A DNA stretch of 41,276 bases from Candidatus Bathyarchaeota archaeon (GTDB lineage: Archaea > Thermoproteota > Bathyarchaeia > 40CM-2-53-6). Shown here one piece after another: positions 24,356 through 32,174 of the stretch. Made by a program: the position numbers and the translations under genes. The stretch is taken from the NCBI GenBank assembly GCA_005882895.1, contig VBBD01000027.1, positions 1 to 41,276 on the forward strand, in the 5' to 3' direction. Under the pieces are notes generated by a model, which was given only the letters and a program-made list of their open reading frames with translations, did no database searches and was not told where the DNA came from. Each line of letters starts with the position of its first letter. Within the stretch, counting starts at the first letter, position 1.

Positions 24356-25066
24356 ATGACGACTCCTGCACTCGAGAGAGGCCCTGACAAGAGATGGAGC
24401 GGGTACTACAAAGCAGGCTCAATAAGCATCGTCATAGCCGGCATCTTAGTGCTCATCACGCTGCCGCTGATACCTGTTCTTATTCCAAGCTTGGCCCCGT
24501 CATCCGTACAGTCGGGCCTTACGTCCATCCAATCTCAAAGTCTCCTCTTCGGCATGACTTGGGGAATCTACTTGGTAAGCGACCTTCTCTATCTCATAGC
24601 GTTCCCTGCCCTCTATTTCGCCCTCAGACAAGCCAATCGCACTGTCACGTTGATCGCCGCGATTTTCAATATGGTTTTCGTGGCCGTCGATGTCGGCGTT
24701 GACATTCCTCTACGTCTTTCCCTCATCGGCTTGAGCAACTCGTACCTTTCAACAAACGGCGATGCGCGAGCAGCAGCCTACTTAGCTACGGGACAACTGA
24801 CGATGGACCTGGCAAACCTTACCGCGCTTGTCGCTACGTTTCTCCAGTTTTCTGCGATAGTCCTTGCAAGCTATGCAATGTTGCAGAGCCAGACGTTCAA
24901 GAAGAGTGCAGCCTACATTGGAATGGCCAGCGGGGTACTCGGTCTCTTGTTCATCCCAACTTTCGCCCTAGGCTCCGTGCTATCAGGACTTTTCAACATA
25001 GGCGGCTTCATCTTACTCGTTATCTGGAGCATCCTCGCAGGTTACAGACTCTACAAGCTTAGCTAA
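24356..25066 (+). CDS. six-helix membrane protein, DUF4386-like
   Basis: A 236-residue integral membrane protein with about six hydrophobic helices and short loops. The N-terminus MTTPALERGPDKRWSGYYKAG followed by ISIVIAGILVLITLPL, then a helix pair with YLVSDLLYLIAFPALYFAL, fits the DUF4386 pattern, but this assignment is from general resemblance. ATG 24356 is preferred; an in-frame TTG at 24338 would add six residues. Function unknown. The genes on both sides have different promoters. Confidence 0.65.
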   Translation: MTTPALERGPDKRWSGYYKAGSISIVIAGILVLITLPLIPVLIPSLAPSSVQSGLTSIQSQSLLFGMTWGIYLVSDLLYLIAFPALYFALRQANRTVTLIAAIFNMVFVAVDVGVDIPLRLSLIGLSNSYLSTNGDARAAAYLATGQLTMDLANLTALVATFLQFSAIVLASYAMLQSQTFKKSAAYIGMASGVLGLLFIPTFALGSVLSGLFNIGGFILLVIWSILAGYRLYKLS

Positions 25067-25096
25067 GACTTACGAAACAACGCGCCTTCCAGAGAA

Positions 25097-25106
25097 CTTT
25101 ATACTT
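25097..25106 (+). promoter_or_regulatory. TATA box of a 58-residue small gene
   Basis: CTTTATACTT lies 29-38 nt ahead of the ATG at 25135, at the expected archaeal distance for a short-leader transcript. Confidence 0.55.
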
Positions 25107-25134
25107 GAGAGATGAGTAGCGAAGCTAGGTCATA

Positions 25135-25311
25135 ATGCCCCAGAAGACTGAATCCTCACCGTCCTCTCTTGCAGAGGTCTTGGAGAAAATGGCTGAGAAA
25201 GAGTATGCTTTCAATTTCGACGTGACCATGGAACTCGCAACTTCATCTCTGCGAGTCGGGACTGTGAGGGTCCATGGTAAGGTCGAGTCCGCGGCTCTGA
25301 AGAAGAAATAG
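25135..25311 (+). CDS. small hypothetical protein (58 residues)
   Basis: ATG to TAG gives a 58-residue protein: an N-terminal Ser/Pro-rich part, a helix (SLAEVLEKMAEKE), then alternating hydrophobic residues (YAFNFDVTMELATSSLRVG, TVRVHGKVES) suggesting a small beta sheet, and a Lys-rich tail. It is not recognised. Support for it being real is the well-placed TATA box and the amphipathic pattern; its shortness is the main caution. Confidence 0.5.
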   Translation: MPQKTESSPSSLAEVLEKMAEKEYAFNFDVTMELATSSLRVGTVRVHGKVESAALKKK

Positions 25312-25346
25312 GCTCGATAACAAGCCCAAATCTGCTCCAGTATTTT

Positions 25347-25508
25347 CTAGGGTGCACCCTGTCCTAGTAGAGCTTCTTTCTCGCAATCATAGCATCTATA
25401 GGTCCGCTCTCTCATCCATTTGCCAGACGAGTCAAGTATCTGCTTGTCCTGAGTGTTGAGCTCGCTGGATTCGAACTGACCGCCGCATCTATCGCAGACA
25501 TGTTCCAC
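25347..25508 (-). CDS. zinc-ribbon microprotein (53 residues)
   Basis: Read on the minus strand from GTG 25508 to TAG 25347, this gives a 53-residue protein with two CxxC knuckles, VCDRCGG at residues 4-10 and RCYDCEKE at 38-45, spaced by about 30 residues as in small zinc ribbons. Such proteins bind one zinc ion and often nucleic acid or protein. No better start exists upstream before an in-frame stop. A CTTAAT-type box 20-30 nt upstream fits a leaderless GTG start. It overlaps nothing else. Confidence 0.65.
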   Translation of the reverse strand: MEHVCDRCGGQFESSELNTQDKQILDSSGKWMRERTYRCYDCEKEALLGQGAP

Positions 25509-25525
25509 TAAGATTACCAGAAGCT

Positions 25526-25534
25526 GGATTAAGC
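25526..25534. promoter_or_regulatory. single TATA-like box between two divergent leaderless starts
   Basis: GGATTAAGC reads as GCTTAATCC on the other strand. Its centre is 22 nt from the GTG at 25508 (minus) and 30 nt from the TTG at 25560 (plus), and no other AT-rich box is present between them. It may drive transcription both ways. Confidence 0.4.
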
Positions 25535-25559
25535 ATCGCTACTGATAAACAGTCGCTAC

Positions 25560-26015
25560 TTGATCCCGCAACACATTTACCGGACGCGGTCCCTTCCATC
25601 ATCACCATTGTCAGCTAGTTCGGGTGCAGAGAAGAACAGGAGGATAGAACAGACATTTGAAGAGTTCAACGAGTCGTGGCTGGTCTACTGGAACGCGTAC
25701 ATCGAACTCCAGAACCAGTTGTATGAGAGTTTGAAGGCTGCGCGGGACGTGACCTGGCTGGGCGCCACCGACTCCTCTAAGATGAGCGAGATAAACGCGG
25801 CCCAACGACAGCTCTTCGCGACCATGCCCCGCCGCCTAGACTATGTCCCGCTGGGACAGATCAATAGAAGTATGGATTATGCACTCGGCAAGATCAATGA
25901 GCTACTTGCAGCTCTCTTCTCAGAGAAGGAAAAATGCAAGAGGCTAGAAGACGCGATAGATATCCTCACAGACAAAGCAAACATGACCAAACAGGAGTTG
26001 CAGAGCGAGTCTTAG
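25560..26015 (+). CDS. helical hypothetical protein
   Basis: A 151-residue protein starting at TTG, with a Ser-rich N-terminus and then continuous helix (FNESWLVYWNAYIELQNQLYESLKAARDV, a middle turn region with a Pro-rich DYVPLG, then a C-terminal coiled coil ALFSEKEKCKRLEDAIDIL). The general look resembles phasin- or PhaE-like helical proteins, but no PHA synthase is present here and I do not assign it. It is divergent from the zinc-ribbon microprotein and convergent with a GNAT fragment. Confidence 0.6.
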   Translation: MIPQHIYRTRSLPSSPLSASSGAEKNRRIEQTFEEFNESWLVYWNAYIELQNQLYESLKAARDVTWLGATDSSKMSEINAAQRQLFATMPRRLDYVPLGQINRSMDYALGKINELLAALFSEKEKCKRLEDAIDILTDKANMTKQELQSES

Positions 26016-26083
26016 CTCGAGGACTGGTGACCTCGCATGCGTTCACTTGTCCGGTTCGTAAAACAAATCCGCCCAACAACTGG

Positions 26084-26362
26084 CTAAGCAAGAACTTGGA
26101 GAGTCATCCCTCCATATTTTGGATAGAGATATTTCGCTGCAGGGATCCCTTGAATGGTCTCCACCTCTGCCGATGCAAGGCCTTCCCTCTTCAGGTCCAA
26201 GAGAGTCTTGTGCAGGATTAGCAATCCGATTCCTTGCCTTCGATAGCTAGGCGAGACGACTATTCCGGTTCCTATTTCGCTTTCTGATGCAAACCTGACT
26301 CGTATCTGTTCGGTCTGATTAGAATCGGGATAGTTGAACTTCGATAGATCCCATCTGAACAC
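26084..26362 (-). pseudogene. GNAT acetyltransferase fragment (C-terminal half)
   Basis: The sequence contains the core acetyl-CoA-binding part of a GNAT fold: GIVVSPSYRRQGIGLLIL, with the R/Q-x-x-G-x-G/A loop as RRQGIG, then EVETIQGIPAAKYLYPKYGG, typical of the C-terminal strands. The first 60-70 residues of the fold (strands 1-3) are missing: an in-frame TAA lies only 33 nt upstream of the GTG at 26362, and the HAD gene ends at 26408. It is most likely a 5'-truncated remnant, though a minimal active form cannot be excluded. Confidence 0.6.
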
Positions 26363-26407
26363 GCAATAGAAAGGACCGAACGGAGACGTTTGTTATTCTC
26401 TTTCTCC

Positions 26408-27070
26408 CTACTGTGAATCTCGTTCGGACATTTTTTTCTGAATAGAGGTGACCACTTCTGTGAAATCGGCAACAGTAGTCGCTTGAATCTCCTGCTCTTT
26501 GCAGAGCTCAGCAAGCTTAGAGTTCTTTATCGCGAACCTCAAGTCAGCATTTCTCAGCGCGTGAAGATCCCATCGCCCATCCCCGATGTAGGCGACTGTT
26601 TCAGCTCTCGTCTTGTAGTGCCTGACCGTGTCGTCTTTGAAGCTGATCGACCGGTTGTCCCTCAGTTTGGGAAAGTCGAATTTGATACCTTTCGGCGTGC
26701 ATTTCGCCGCTGCCGCGAACAACTCCACCTTATCATTCCAATTCTGGCGTGTTAGAAAGTGTTTGATGACGAAATCCAGACCTGCACTAACCACGACGAG
26801 CGGATAGTGGTTTGTCTTGCAGTATTCGGCTAGATTGTCGAAGCCTGGCCTGAACTTGGTGACTTGATCCAGCTCGTCCAAGAGCTGGGATTTTGACGCT
26901 CTTACCATCCCACCCTGTCTTCGGAGGCATTCCTCAAGTGTGATCTCCCCTTTGACGTACTGATCGTCAACAGCTCTCCAGTCGCCCTCAGCGAATTTCT
27001 CCGCAACATTCTCGAACGTGTCGTTGAGAGTAACTGTGCCATCAAAGTCGCTTAGTACTGCAAGCTTCAT
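26408..27070 (-). CDS. HAD-superfamily phosphatase (MtnX/phosphoserine phosphatase-like)
   Basis: A 220-residue HAD-IB phosphatase. Motif I is DFDGTVT (nucleophile Asp8, acid/base Asp10), motif II the Ser in VVVSAGL, motif III Lys in the KAK/FDFPK region, and motif IV GDGRWD. The helical cap between motifs I and II (DTFENVAEKFAEGDW...) fits the subfamily containing phosphoserine phosphatase and the methionine-salvage enzyme MtnX. Substrate cannot be set from sequence; no methionine-salvage genes are adjacent. ATG start, with a 167-nt gene-free stretch upstream. Confidence 0.85.
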   Translation of the reverse strand: MKLAVLSDFDGTVTLNDTFENVAEKFAEGDWRAVDDQYVKGEITLEECLRRQGGMVRASKSQLLDELDQVTKFRPGFDNLAEYCKTNHYPLVVVSAGLDFVIKHFLTRQNWNDKVELFAAAAKCTPKGIKFDFPKLRDNRSISFKDDTVRHYKTRAETVAYIGDGRWDLHALRNADLRFAIKNSKLAELCKEQEIQATTVADFTEVVTSIQKKMSERDSQ

Positions 27071-27237
27071 CTGAATTGGGGCCTCTTTGATTTCTATGTC
27101 TTGTAGATGTTCAAAAACAATGGGCTTTCAACTGGCGATGAGAGTAAAGGTTTCGATAGAACGCGTTACGATGTTTCCTAGGATGTCATAACTGCATTTT
27201 TGAAGAGCCTCGCATCTTCTCTCTCTTCCACAGCGGT

Positions 27238-27783
27238 TCAGCCTCCCTCTGGCACAACTTGCTCCACGCTTTTTCGATCATGAGATGGCACGATTCGGAT
27301 CTGCGCATTTGGAAAGATCACGTCAAGGGCACGATGTTCAAAGTACCAGTCGAGGAAGACCGCGAGAGCCCCGATCTCGCTCATAGGCTGAGATGTTATG
27401 CTAACATTCCAAGACGCCAATTTGAACATCTCTCCAGGCATCTTCTCGGACCCCACTACGACAAGAAGATCTCCTGAAGGCTCCCGGATTTCCTGAATCA
27501 CGTCAGGCAATGACAAGCCATAGGCCGTTAGATGGACGACCTTCCCACCGTTACGCCTCCACTCTCGAACACTCTTCCTCCAAGGCTTCCCAGACTCGAT
27601 AGAGAAGTGCCCCCCAAACCGCTTTCCAACTTCTCTGATAGTAGCTTCAACAGTCTTATCCTCCTTATCCGCTATGATAACCCCGTCAGCCCCGAGCGCA
27701 CGAGCTGTAAGACACACGTGCGTGGTAACTCTTGAATCTCTGAAGAACCGGTGCCCTATCCGAAGAACCACAATCCTTCCCAT
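27238..27783 (-). CDS. trm56: tRNA (cytidine-56 2'-O)-methyltransferase
   Basis: A 181-residue archaeal SPOUT enzyme that methylates the ribose of C56 in the T-loop of tRNAs. Family features are VLRIGHRFFRDSRVTTHV near the N-terminus, LTARALGADGVI, and the C-terminal knot with VVVGSEKMPGEMFKLA and NVSITSQPMSEIGALAVFLD. It is nearly universal in archaea and absent from bacteria, which supports the domain assignment of this window. ATG start; divergent from TFE with an AT-rich promoter region between. Confidence 0.94.
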   Translation of the reverse strand: MGRIVVLRIGHRFFRDSRVTTHVCLTARALGADGVIIADKEDKTVEATIREVGKRFGGHFSIESGKPWRKSVREWRRNGGKVVHLTAYGLSLPDVIQEIREPSGDLLVVVGSEKMPGEMFKLASWNVSITSQPMSEIGALAVFLDWYFEHRALDVIFPNAQIRIVPSHDRKSVEQVVPEGG

Positions 27784-27866
27784 AACGAGAGTGGGGTCTC
27801 TGAGGCCTAATAGATTAAATTGGAGAAGCGCACAATATAGGGTGTCAGCGAGGGATTTTTGGGAGT

Positions 27867-28394
27867 ATGGTGTCTAATCATGACGATCTTGCACGACTGG
27901 CAAGCTTCTTTGGGGGGCAGGAAGCTCTCAGCGTGGTCCAGGCACTATCCGACGCTGGAACGACTACCGATGATATTATCGCGGTCAACGCGAACGTCAA
28001 GCTGAACGCTGCCCGCAGGGTCCTCTACAAGCTCTACAATCATGCTCTGGTCACGGTTGTTCGGAGTCGGGATGAGAAGACGGGCTGGTTCATCTATCAT
28101 TGGAAGTTGCAGCCTGACCAGCTAGACGCGTTCGTCCGGAGCCGGAAGAAAAAGGCGTTGGAGAAGATGCGTTCACGCCTCGAATACGAGAAGGGACACA
28201 GCTTCTTCATGTGCAAAGGCTGCCTAACTGTTAGAGTGACTTTCGAGGAGGCTATGGAGTCGGCCTTCCGGTGCAGTAGCTGCAACGGGTCGCTAATCAG
28301 CGAGGACAACAGCAGAACTGTCCAGGTGCTAGAGGATCTTTCGAAAAAGATAGAGTCAGAACTCCAAGAAAGGCCAGCAGCGTTCGCACCCTGA
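27867..28394 (+). CDS. tfe: transcription factor E, alpha subunit
   Basis: TFE (175 residues), homologue of eukaryotic TFIIE-alpha, assists promoter opening by RNA polymerase. It has an N-terminal extended winged helix (residues about 5-95, with DDIIAVNANVKLNAARRVLYKLYNHALV and TGWFIYHWKL) and a zinc ribbon with FMCKGC and FRCSSC pairs at about 110-140, then a coiled C-terminal helix. A CAATATAG box about 27-35 nt upstream of the ATG fits a TATA element. Gene order TFE followed by DUF2110 is a familiar archaeal arrangement. Confidence 0.94.
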   Translation: MVSNHDDLARLASFFGGQEALSVVQALSDAGTTTDDIIAVNANVKLNAARRVLYKLYNHALVTVVRSRDEKTGWFIYHWKLQPDQLDAFVRSRKKKALEKMRSRLEYEKGHSFFMCKGCLTVRVTFEEAMESAFRCSSCNGSLISEDNSRTVQVLEDLSKKIESELQERPAAFAP

Positions 28395-28423
28395 TGTGAC
28401 CGGATTTTCTGGGGCATCAACAA

Positions 28424-29182
28424 GTGGTAGAGGAGTGGCAGCTCGCCACCCTCGCCGAGAAAATTCCGCCACAAGCTCTCAAGCAAGGCTCACATTTCCT
28501 GCGAAACAATCTGGTGAAGCAAGCTAAAGGCCTCAATGTAGAGTCCGAGTTCAGCCTCGAAGGATATTGGCTTCAGATCAGGGCCAAGGGTGAAGATGCG
28601 GACGCATTTCTGAATCTCCTCAAACAAGAATATGGTGAGCCGCCAATCTCCCGTTCTAGGCTAGAAAAGTGGGATGTGGTTAACGGCTTCGTAACGGGTG
28701 CTGGTCGAATTGGTTACGGGGTCTACGTCGACATTGGAATCCAGGAACCTGCGCCTAAAGATGCTCTTTACCCGCTTCACAGGATGAGAGCGCAGTTGGC
28801 TGATGGAGAGGCTAGGTCCTCTAGAGAGATTCTGGATGAAAATGCTTTGGTCGACTATGTGCCCTTGAAGATGATTGTGACGGAGCTTGAGGGTGAGAAG
28901 ATCTCGGTAGAACTGAACGATGAGGCGAGAGATCGTCTTGTTTCGTGGAGAAAATATCCCTTTGACAGGGTAATAGTGGTCGGAGCAGACAAAACACAAG
29001 CAGAGACCGCTGTGAGAGCCGCGGGACTACAGAGCGACATCGTGAAGGTGGAAAGCCTCTCCCTCTTTGTCCAATCCCTTCTGTGCAAGATTGGCACTGA
29101 TGCTCCTGGAGTGATTGCGAAGATCGGTAATCGCCTTAGAGGTATTGGCTTGAGTTCCTATCGAACTCCTGCTAAACTGTAG
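28424..29182 (+). CDS. DUF2110 family archaeal protein
   Basis: A 252-residue protein following TFE by 29 nt. The central segment GFVTGAGRIGYGVYVDIGI...KDALYPLHRMRAQL has the look of an S1/OB-type fold, which suggests nucleic-acid or RNA polymerase-linked function. The C-terminal part (about 175-252) alternates strand and helix (RVIVVGADKTQAETAVRAAGL). The assignment to DUF2110 rests on remembered family sequence and gene neighbourhood. GTG start at 28424. Role unknown; context suggests a link to transcription. Confidence 0.78.
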   Translation: MVEEWQLATLAEKIPPQALKQGSHFLRNNLVKQAKGLNVESEFSLEGYWLQIRAKGEDADAFLNLLKQEYGEPPISRSRLEKWDVVNGFVTGAGRIGYGVYVDIGIQEPAPKDALYPLHRMRAQLADGEARSSREILDENALVDYVPLKMIVTELEGEKISVELNDEARDRLVSWRKYPFDRVIVVGADKTQAETAVRAAGLQSDIVKVESLSLFVQSLLCKIGTDAPGVIAKIGNRLRGIGLSSYRTPAKL

Positions 29183-29917
29183 AAACTCATCATAGTTCGG
29201 GAGGAACCGGACCTGCCTCGTGAGATGCCCTGGACAAGATTTCATCGGATGTTTGCCTTAAGGGGAAAGGCCGAACATGCGACGCGGGAGTCGGTCGCTA
29301 AGACCTCCTATTTTCTAGAACGCTCGCTGTCTGGCCGCGATATTGGGCGAGACAGGCGATTCAGGGCACAATCCAGGCTTAGATGGCTCGGCGAAAAACG
29401 TGATTAGCCCAGTGAATCTAGGGGTGATCTTGAAGAGATCTCCCAGACCGCCAAACAGGGTTCATTCTGGGCTAATCTGGACAAGCCTCAACACGTCTTC
29501 GAGTCTTCAAGTGCCAGGATCGGTGACCCTGGTTATGTTGTCAGTGTGTTCTCTTCTATTGGGTTGCCAAGAATTGAGTTCTCTAGGGTGTCGTGAAGAT
29601 TCTCGCTGTTGATCCGACCCTCTCGAGATCCCGTTCCTCTTCCCTTGGTTAGTCTGCCTTTCAAAACTGGAATCTTCCAGAGCGATGGAACACTTCTCGG
29701 GATAATAAGCTCGTTTTCCGTGTTTTCACACCCCATTGATTTGCTGGAACGAAAGAATGAAAATTTCTTCTGCGATGCAGCCTCATCTATTCAATTGTTC
29801 CTCGTTCCACGCTAAGTCACATCGACATCGCCCGGTTTTGCGCCGGTAGAGCCGCGGGACTGGTTACTCTGTTTTTAAATCCGAGAATCCTGGCATAACT
29901 GGTTTTGTTGAGATGCG
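29183..29917. other. 735-bp stretch without a convincing protein gene
   Basis: Short open frames exist on both strands, but none has a recognisable domain, a good start with TATA box, or codon use like the neighbours. The stretch holds the structured segment at 29362-29531. Nearby smaller hairpins include GGTC-GCTAA-GACC around 29293-29307. A TATA-like GTTTTTAAATCC at 29871-29882 belongs to the next plus-strand gene. No tRNA signature (TTCGANTC T-loop) is visible. Confidence 0.6.
29362..29531. ncRNA. candidate structured RNA: 170-nt rod-like inverted repeat
   Basis: Both arms pair in order over 170 nt: CAGGG (29362-29366) with CCCTG (29527-29531), CAC with GTG (29523-29525), ATCC with GGAT (29517-29520), GGCTCG (29385-29390) with CGAGTC (29500-29505, one G-U), ACGTG (29398-29402) with CACGT (29492-29496), and ATTAGCCCAG (29403-29412) with CTGGGCTAAT (29467-29476, perfect). 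The apex contains a hairpin GATCT-TGAAG-AGATC flanked by GGG/CCC. Interruptions are small bulges. The shape recalls a rod RNA such as SRP RNA, but the helix-8 GGAAG/AGCAG signature is absent. Strand is undetermined. Confidence 0.4.
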
Positions 29918-30499
29918 TTGACAAGTGGCACGTTTGCGAGAGTAAGGCTCTTCACTGACATTGAAGACATAACACTTGAGAAATGGCTCGATGCCGAAAA
30001 TGCCGGGCAAGACGAGCTTGCGAAGAAGATCCTCGATGCCGGCCTCTTGGTGGAACATATGATAGCCGAGATCCCGCTGGACCAGAACCTTGCCGATAAC
30101 AGCGAGCTAAGACAGCTTACTGACAGTGCAAACACGACCTTCGGCCTCATAGTCTGCTTCGGATGCAACAGAGCCTTCGAAACCAAGGACGAGCGAGCAA
30201 AGAACTGCCCCAACTGCGGAGCCAAAATACCAGGCCCAGGATTGACTCCGCCCGAGACTAGGAAGAATCAGACTTTAGAAAAACCGAAGAAGACGACGAC
30301 ACCACCGTCAGAAAAGAAGACCAAGAGACAAAACAATCAGAACGAAACCGAGAAACCGGAGAAGCAGCCAGCTCGAAAGGGAAAGCATAGCACTTCAACA
30401 CCAGCCTCACCTTCACGCCCAGAAGATGAAGTGAAAGACGACTGGTTTGACGGCACCGGTCAGGACACCACGGGAAGGCACACTATAAGATCGAAATAG
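29918..30499 (+). CDS. zinc-ribbon protein with long charged tail
   Basis: A 193-residue protein starting at TTG behind a TATA box (about 36 nt upstream). Residues 1-75 form an acidic mixed helix/strand part (RLFTDIEDITLEKWLDAENAG). A zinc ribbon follows with CFGC and CPNC pairs at about 80-100. From about 105 to the end the sequence is disordered, rich in Lys, Pro, Thr, Glu and Gln, ending in an acidic DDWFDGTGQD stretch. Not recognised as a named family; the ribbon plus disordered basic tail suggests binding to nucleic acid or to a ribonucleoprotein. Confidence 0.65.
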   Translation: MTSGTFARVRLFTDIEDITLEKWLDAENAGQDELAKKILDAGLLVEHMIAEIPLDQNLADNSELRQLTDSANTTFGLIVCFGCNRAFETKDERAKNCPNCGAKIPGPGLTPPETRKNQTLEKPKKTTTPPSEKKTKRQNNQNETEKPEKQPARKGKHSTSTPASPSRPEDEVKDDWFDGTGQDTTGRHTIRSK

Positions 30500-30693
30500 C
30501 AGAAAAACTCCCATTCATTGATCAGCCCGTCCCCTTAGCCTTGGCACAGGACCTGCTAAGGGCAATGTTTGGTTATCTCTCCATTGGCTAACTAGACACT
30601 GTTCAAGTCTCTAGCCAACGGACTGCAAAATGGCCTTCAGTTATCCCCGTTGAACTTGCATCGAAGACCCCTGCTTGCTGGGGGAGCAGAGAT

Positions 30694-31293
30694 CTACATC
30701 CGGTCGGGGATGATTCTATTCGTGCTCGTGGTTTCGACCGCGGTTCCAATATAGCGGTCGCTGTATTTTTGCCGGCCATCCCCATGGGTCCCTAGACCTG
30801 CAGCCAGGTCAATGACCAGTAAGACGAAAGAGATCTTCGAGATGTTCCTGACGAACGAGGACCAGAGGTCTACACGTTTACCGTCTAGCCTTGTCACTTT
30901 CAAGCCCAGGAGCTCTTTCCCGAGGGTCCGCTCGAACACTGCCTCGGCTAGAACAAAGTAGGCTAGGATGATCAGGGATGCGATTCCGCCCAGCCAGAAC
31001 CCCCAGAACCATACAAAGGGGAATGTCTGGCCAACGAAGACTGTTGGAACAATTGGGAAGGCTACGACAAGCAGAAGAAAATAGACCACAACCGATACCG
31101 CGACTACGTCGATTACGTATGCGACGATGCGTTTCACCCATTGGTCTTGGAATTCTTTGTCGTCTTTCAGACGTTCGAACCCTGTTTGGGCTCCTATAGC
31201 GGAAGCGGGAGAGGGTTTGGCTGAGGCCCCGCAGCTATGGCAGTAGGAGGAGTTGTCGTAAAGCTGTGCACCGCACCTCCAGCAGTAAGCCAA
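30694..31293 (-). CDS. RDD-family membrane protein with N-terminal zinc ribbon
   Basis: A 199-residue protein with an N-terminal zinc ribbon (YCWRCG and YCHSCG, residues 3-22), a linker, and an RDD-type domain of three membrane segments. The RDD features are VKRIVAYVIDVVAVSVVVY (the Arg and Asp of the first helix) and, later, ERTLGKELLGLKVTRLDGKRV, the conserved loop of the family. RDD proteins may transport ions, but most are uncharacterised. TTG start at 31293. The 194 bp between this gene and the previous one (30500-30693) show no feature that I can support. Confidence 0.85.
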   Translation of the reverse strand: MAYCWRCGAQLYDNSSYCHSCGASAKPSPASAIGAQTGFERLKDDKEFQDQWVKRIVAYVIDVVAVSVVVYFLLLVVAFPIVPTVFVGQTFPFVWFWGFWLGGIASLIILAYFVLAEAVFERTLGKELLGLKVTRLDGKRVDLWSSFVRNISKISFVLLVIDLAAGLGTHGDGRQKYSDRYIGTAVETTSTNRIIPDRM

Positions 31294-31345
31294 TCCTATC
31301 AGCTATAGATGGTGAGAGTGTCTTCCTCTATATCACTGTGAGGGT

Positions 31346-32077
31346 TTAGGAGAGAACGTGTGTCTCGATGAGGTCTCGGAATTTGTGGTTCTTTGTAAGC
31401 TCGTCAGCAATTGTGTCGTCTTCTTTGCCTTCGCGGTTCCACACAATGTATCGTCTCTCTCCACCGCGAGAGAGTTTTGCAATGAAAAAGGGCATGTAGA
31501 ACAATGTCCCGTCCAAAAGCTCTAACTTGTCCAGATCGAACCTCGATGGAAGCTGTAGGCCGTCGGCAAACATCTTCCATCGCAACAACTTCGTCTTTCT
31601 CAGGAACTCAATATTCTCCTTCAGGCTTTCTCTCGCGGGACTCTCTTTCGGGAGAGCCTCATACTGTTTCAGCCTCTCTTCGGATTGCACCTCATAGTCC
31701 CTCAAGAGATTCGTGAGTTCCGCTAATCGCTCGCTCACTAAAACCGTAGAGTCAACGCCGCTAACGACCGATTTAGAGTCCTCCTCCATATCAACAAGCA
31801 TCGGAGCCAGCGCAACCAGCCTCGGGTCGAAACCGAGGTTCGCTTCTCGCAAAGCCAACATCGTTGACCGGCCTTCCGTGATCACGATCTGCTTTGACAA
31901 AAGGCCCTTTTCCGTCGGAAAGCGATAGGTAAAGTCTAGATAGGGCAGAAAGATGGTCTTGGCGAAAACGATCCTTTCCTCCGACCCGCCGAGGAGACCT
32001 TTCTTGACCCGTTTTCGATCTGTATCCCGTAAGAAAACCTCTTCAGGCACAGCTAGTGGCGCTACTCTCACTATCAT
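31346..32077 (-). CDS. hypothetical protein
   Basis: A 243-residue soluble protein, not recognised. The N-terminal third is strand-rich (IVRVAPLAVPEEVFL, FAKTIFLPYLDFTYRF, SKQIVITEGRSTML), the middle (about 115-170) a charged helical or coiled-coil segment, and the C-terminal part strand-rich again (LDGTLFYMPFFIAKLSRGGERRYIVW). This strand-helix-strand order may be a single beta domain with an inserted coiled coil. Codon use is like its neighbours and it lies alone between convergent and unrelated genes. Confidence 0.6.
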   Translation of the reverse strand: MIVRVAPLAVPEEVFLRDTDRKRVKKGLLGGSEERIVFAKTIFLPYLDFTYRFPTEKGLLSKQIVITEGRSTMLALREANLGFDPRLVALAPMLVDMEEDSKSVVSGVDSTVLVSERLAELTNLLRDYEVQSEERLKQYEALPKESPARESLKENIEFLRKTKLLRWKMFADGLQLPSRFDLDKLELLDGTLFYMPFFIAKLSRGGERRYIVWNREGKEDDTIADELTKNHKFRDLIETHVLS

Positions 32078-32174
32078 CTTTTCGGGAGCCTGCGTGTTGC
32101 GATAGGCTCCTTCCTCATAAGCCCAAAGGCGGGCTAGATGTTCTCTGCGTAAAGAGGGCGGTCCCGTAGGGATG

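Noticed and set aside
29197-29395. Possible archaeal RNase P RNA (GGGAGGAA-like start, CTAAGA hairpin, GGCTTA near the end)
   Set aside because: The P4 pairing between the 5' and 3' conserved regions does not form as required, the GAGGAAAGUCC core is absent, and GGCTTA instead pairs within the rod structure. Kept only as part of the structured-RNA finding.
29402-29477. tRNA-like 76-nt segment with a 7-bp GATTAGC/GCTAATC end pairing
   Set aside because: No TTCGANTC T-loop, no T-stem of five pairs, no recognisable D-arm; the end pairing extends to 11 bp.
29225-29736. Several 60-90 residue open frames in the gene-free stretch
   Set aside because: They overlap on both strands, show no domain or membrane pattern, lack TATA boxes, and coincide with the structured segment.
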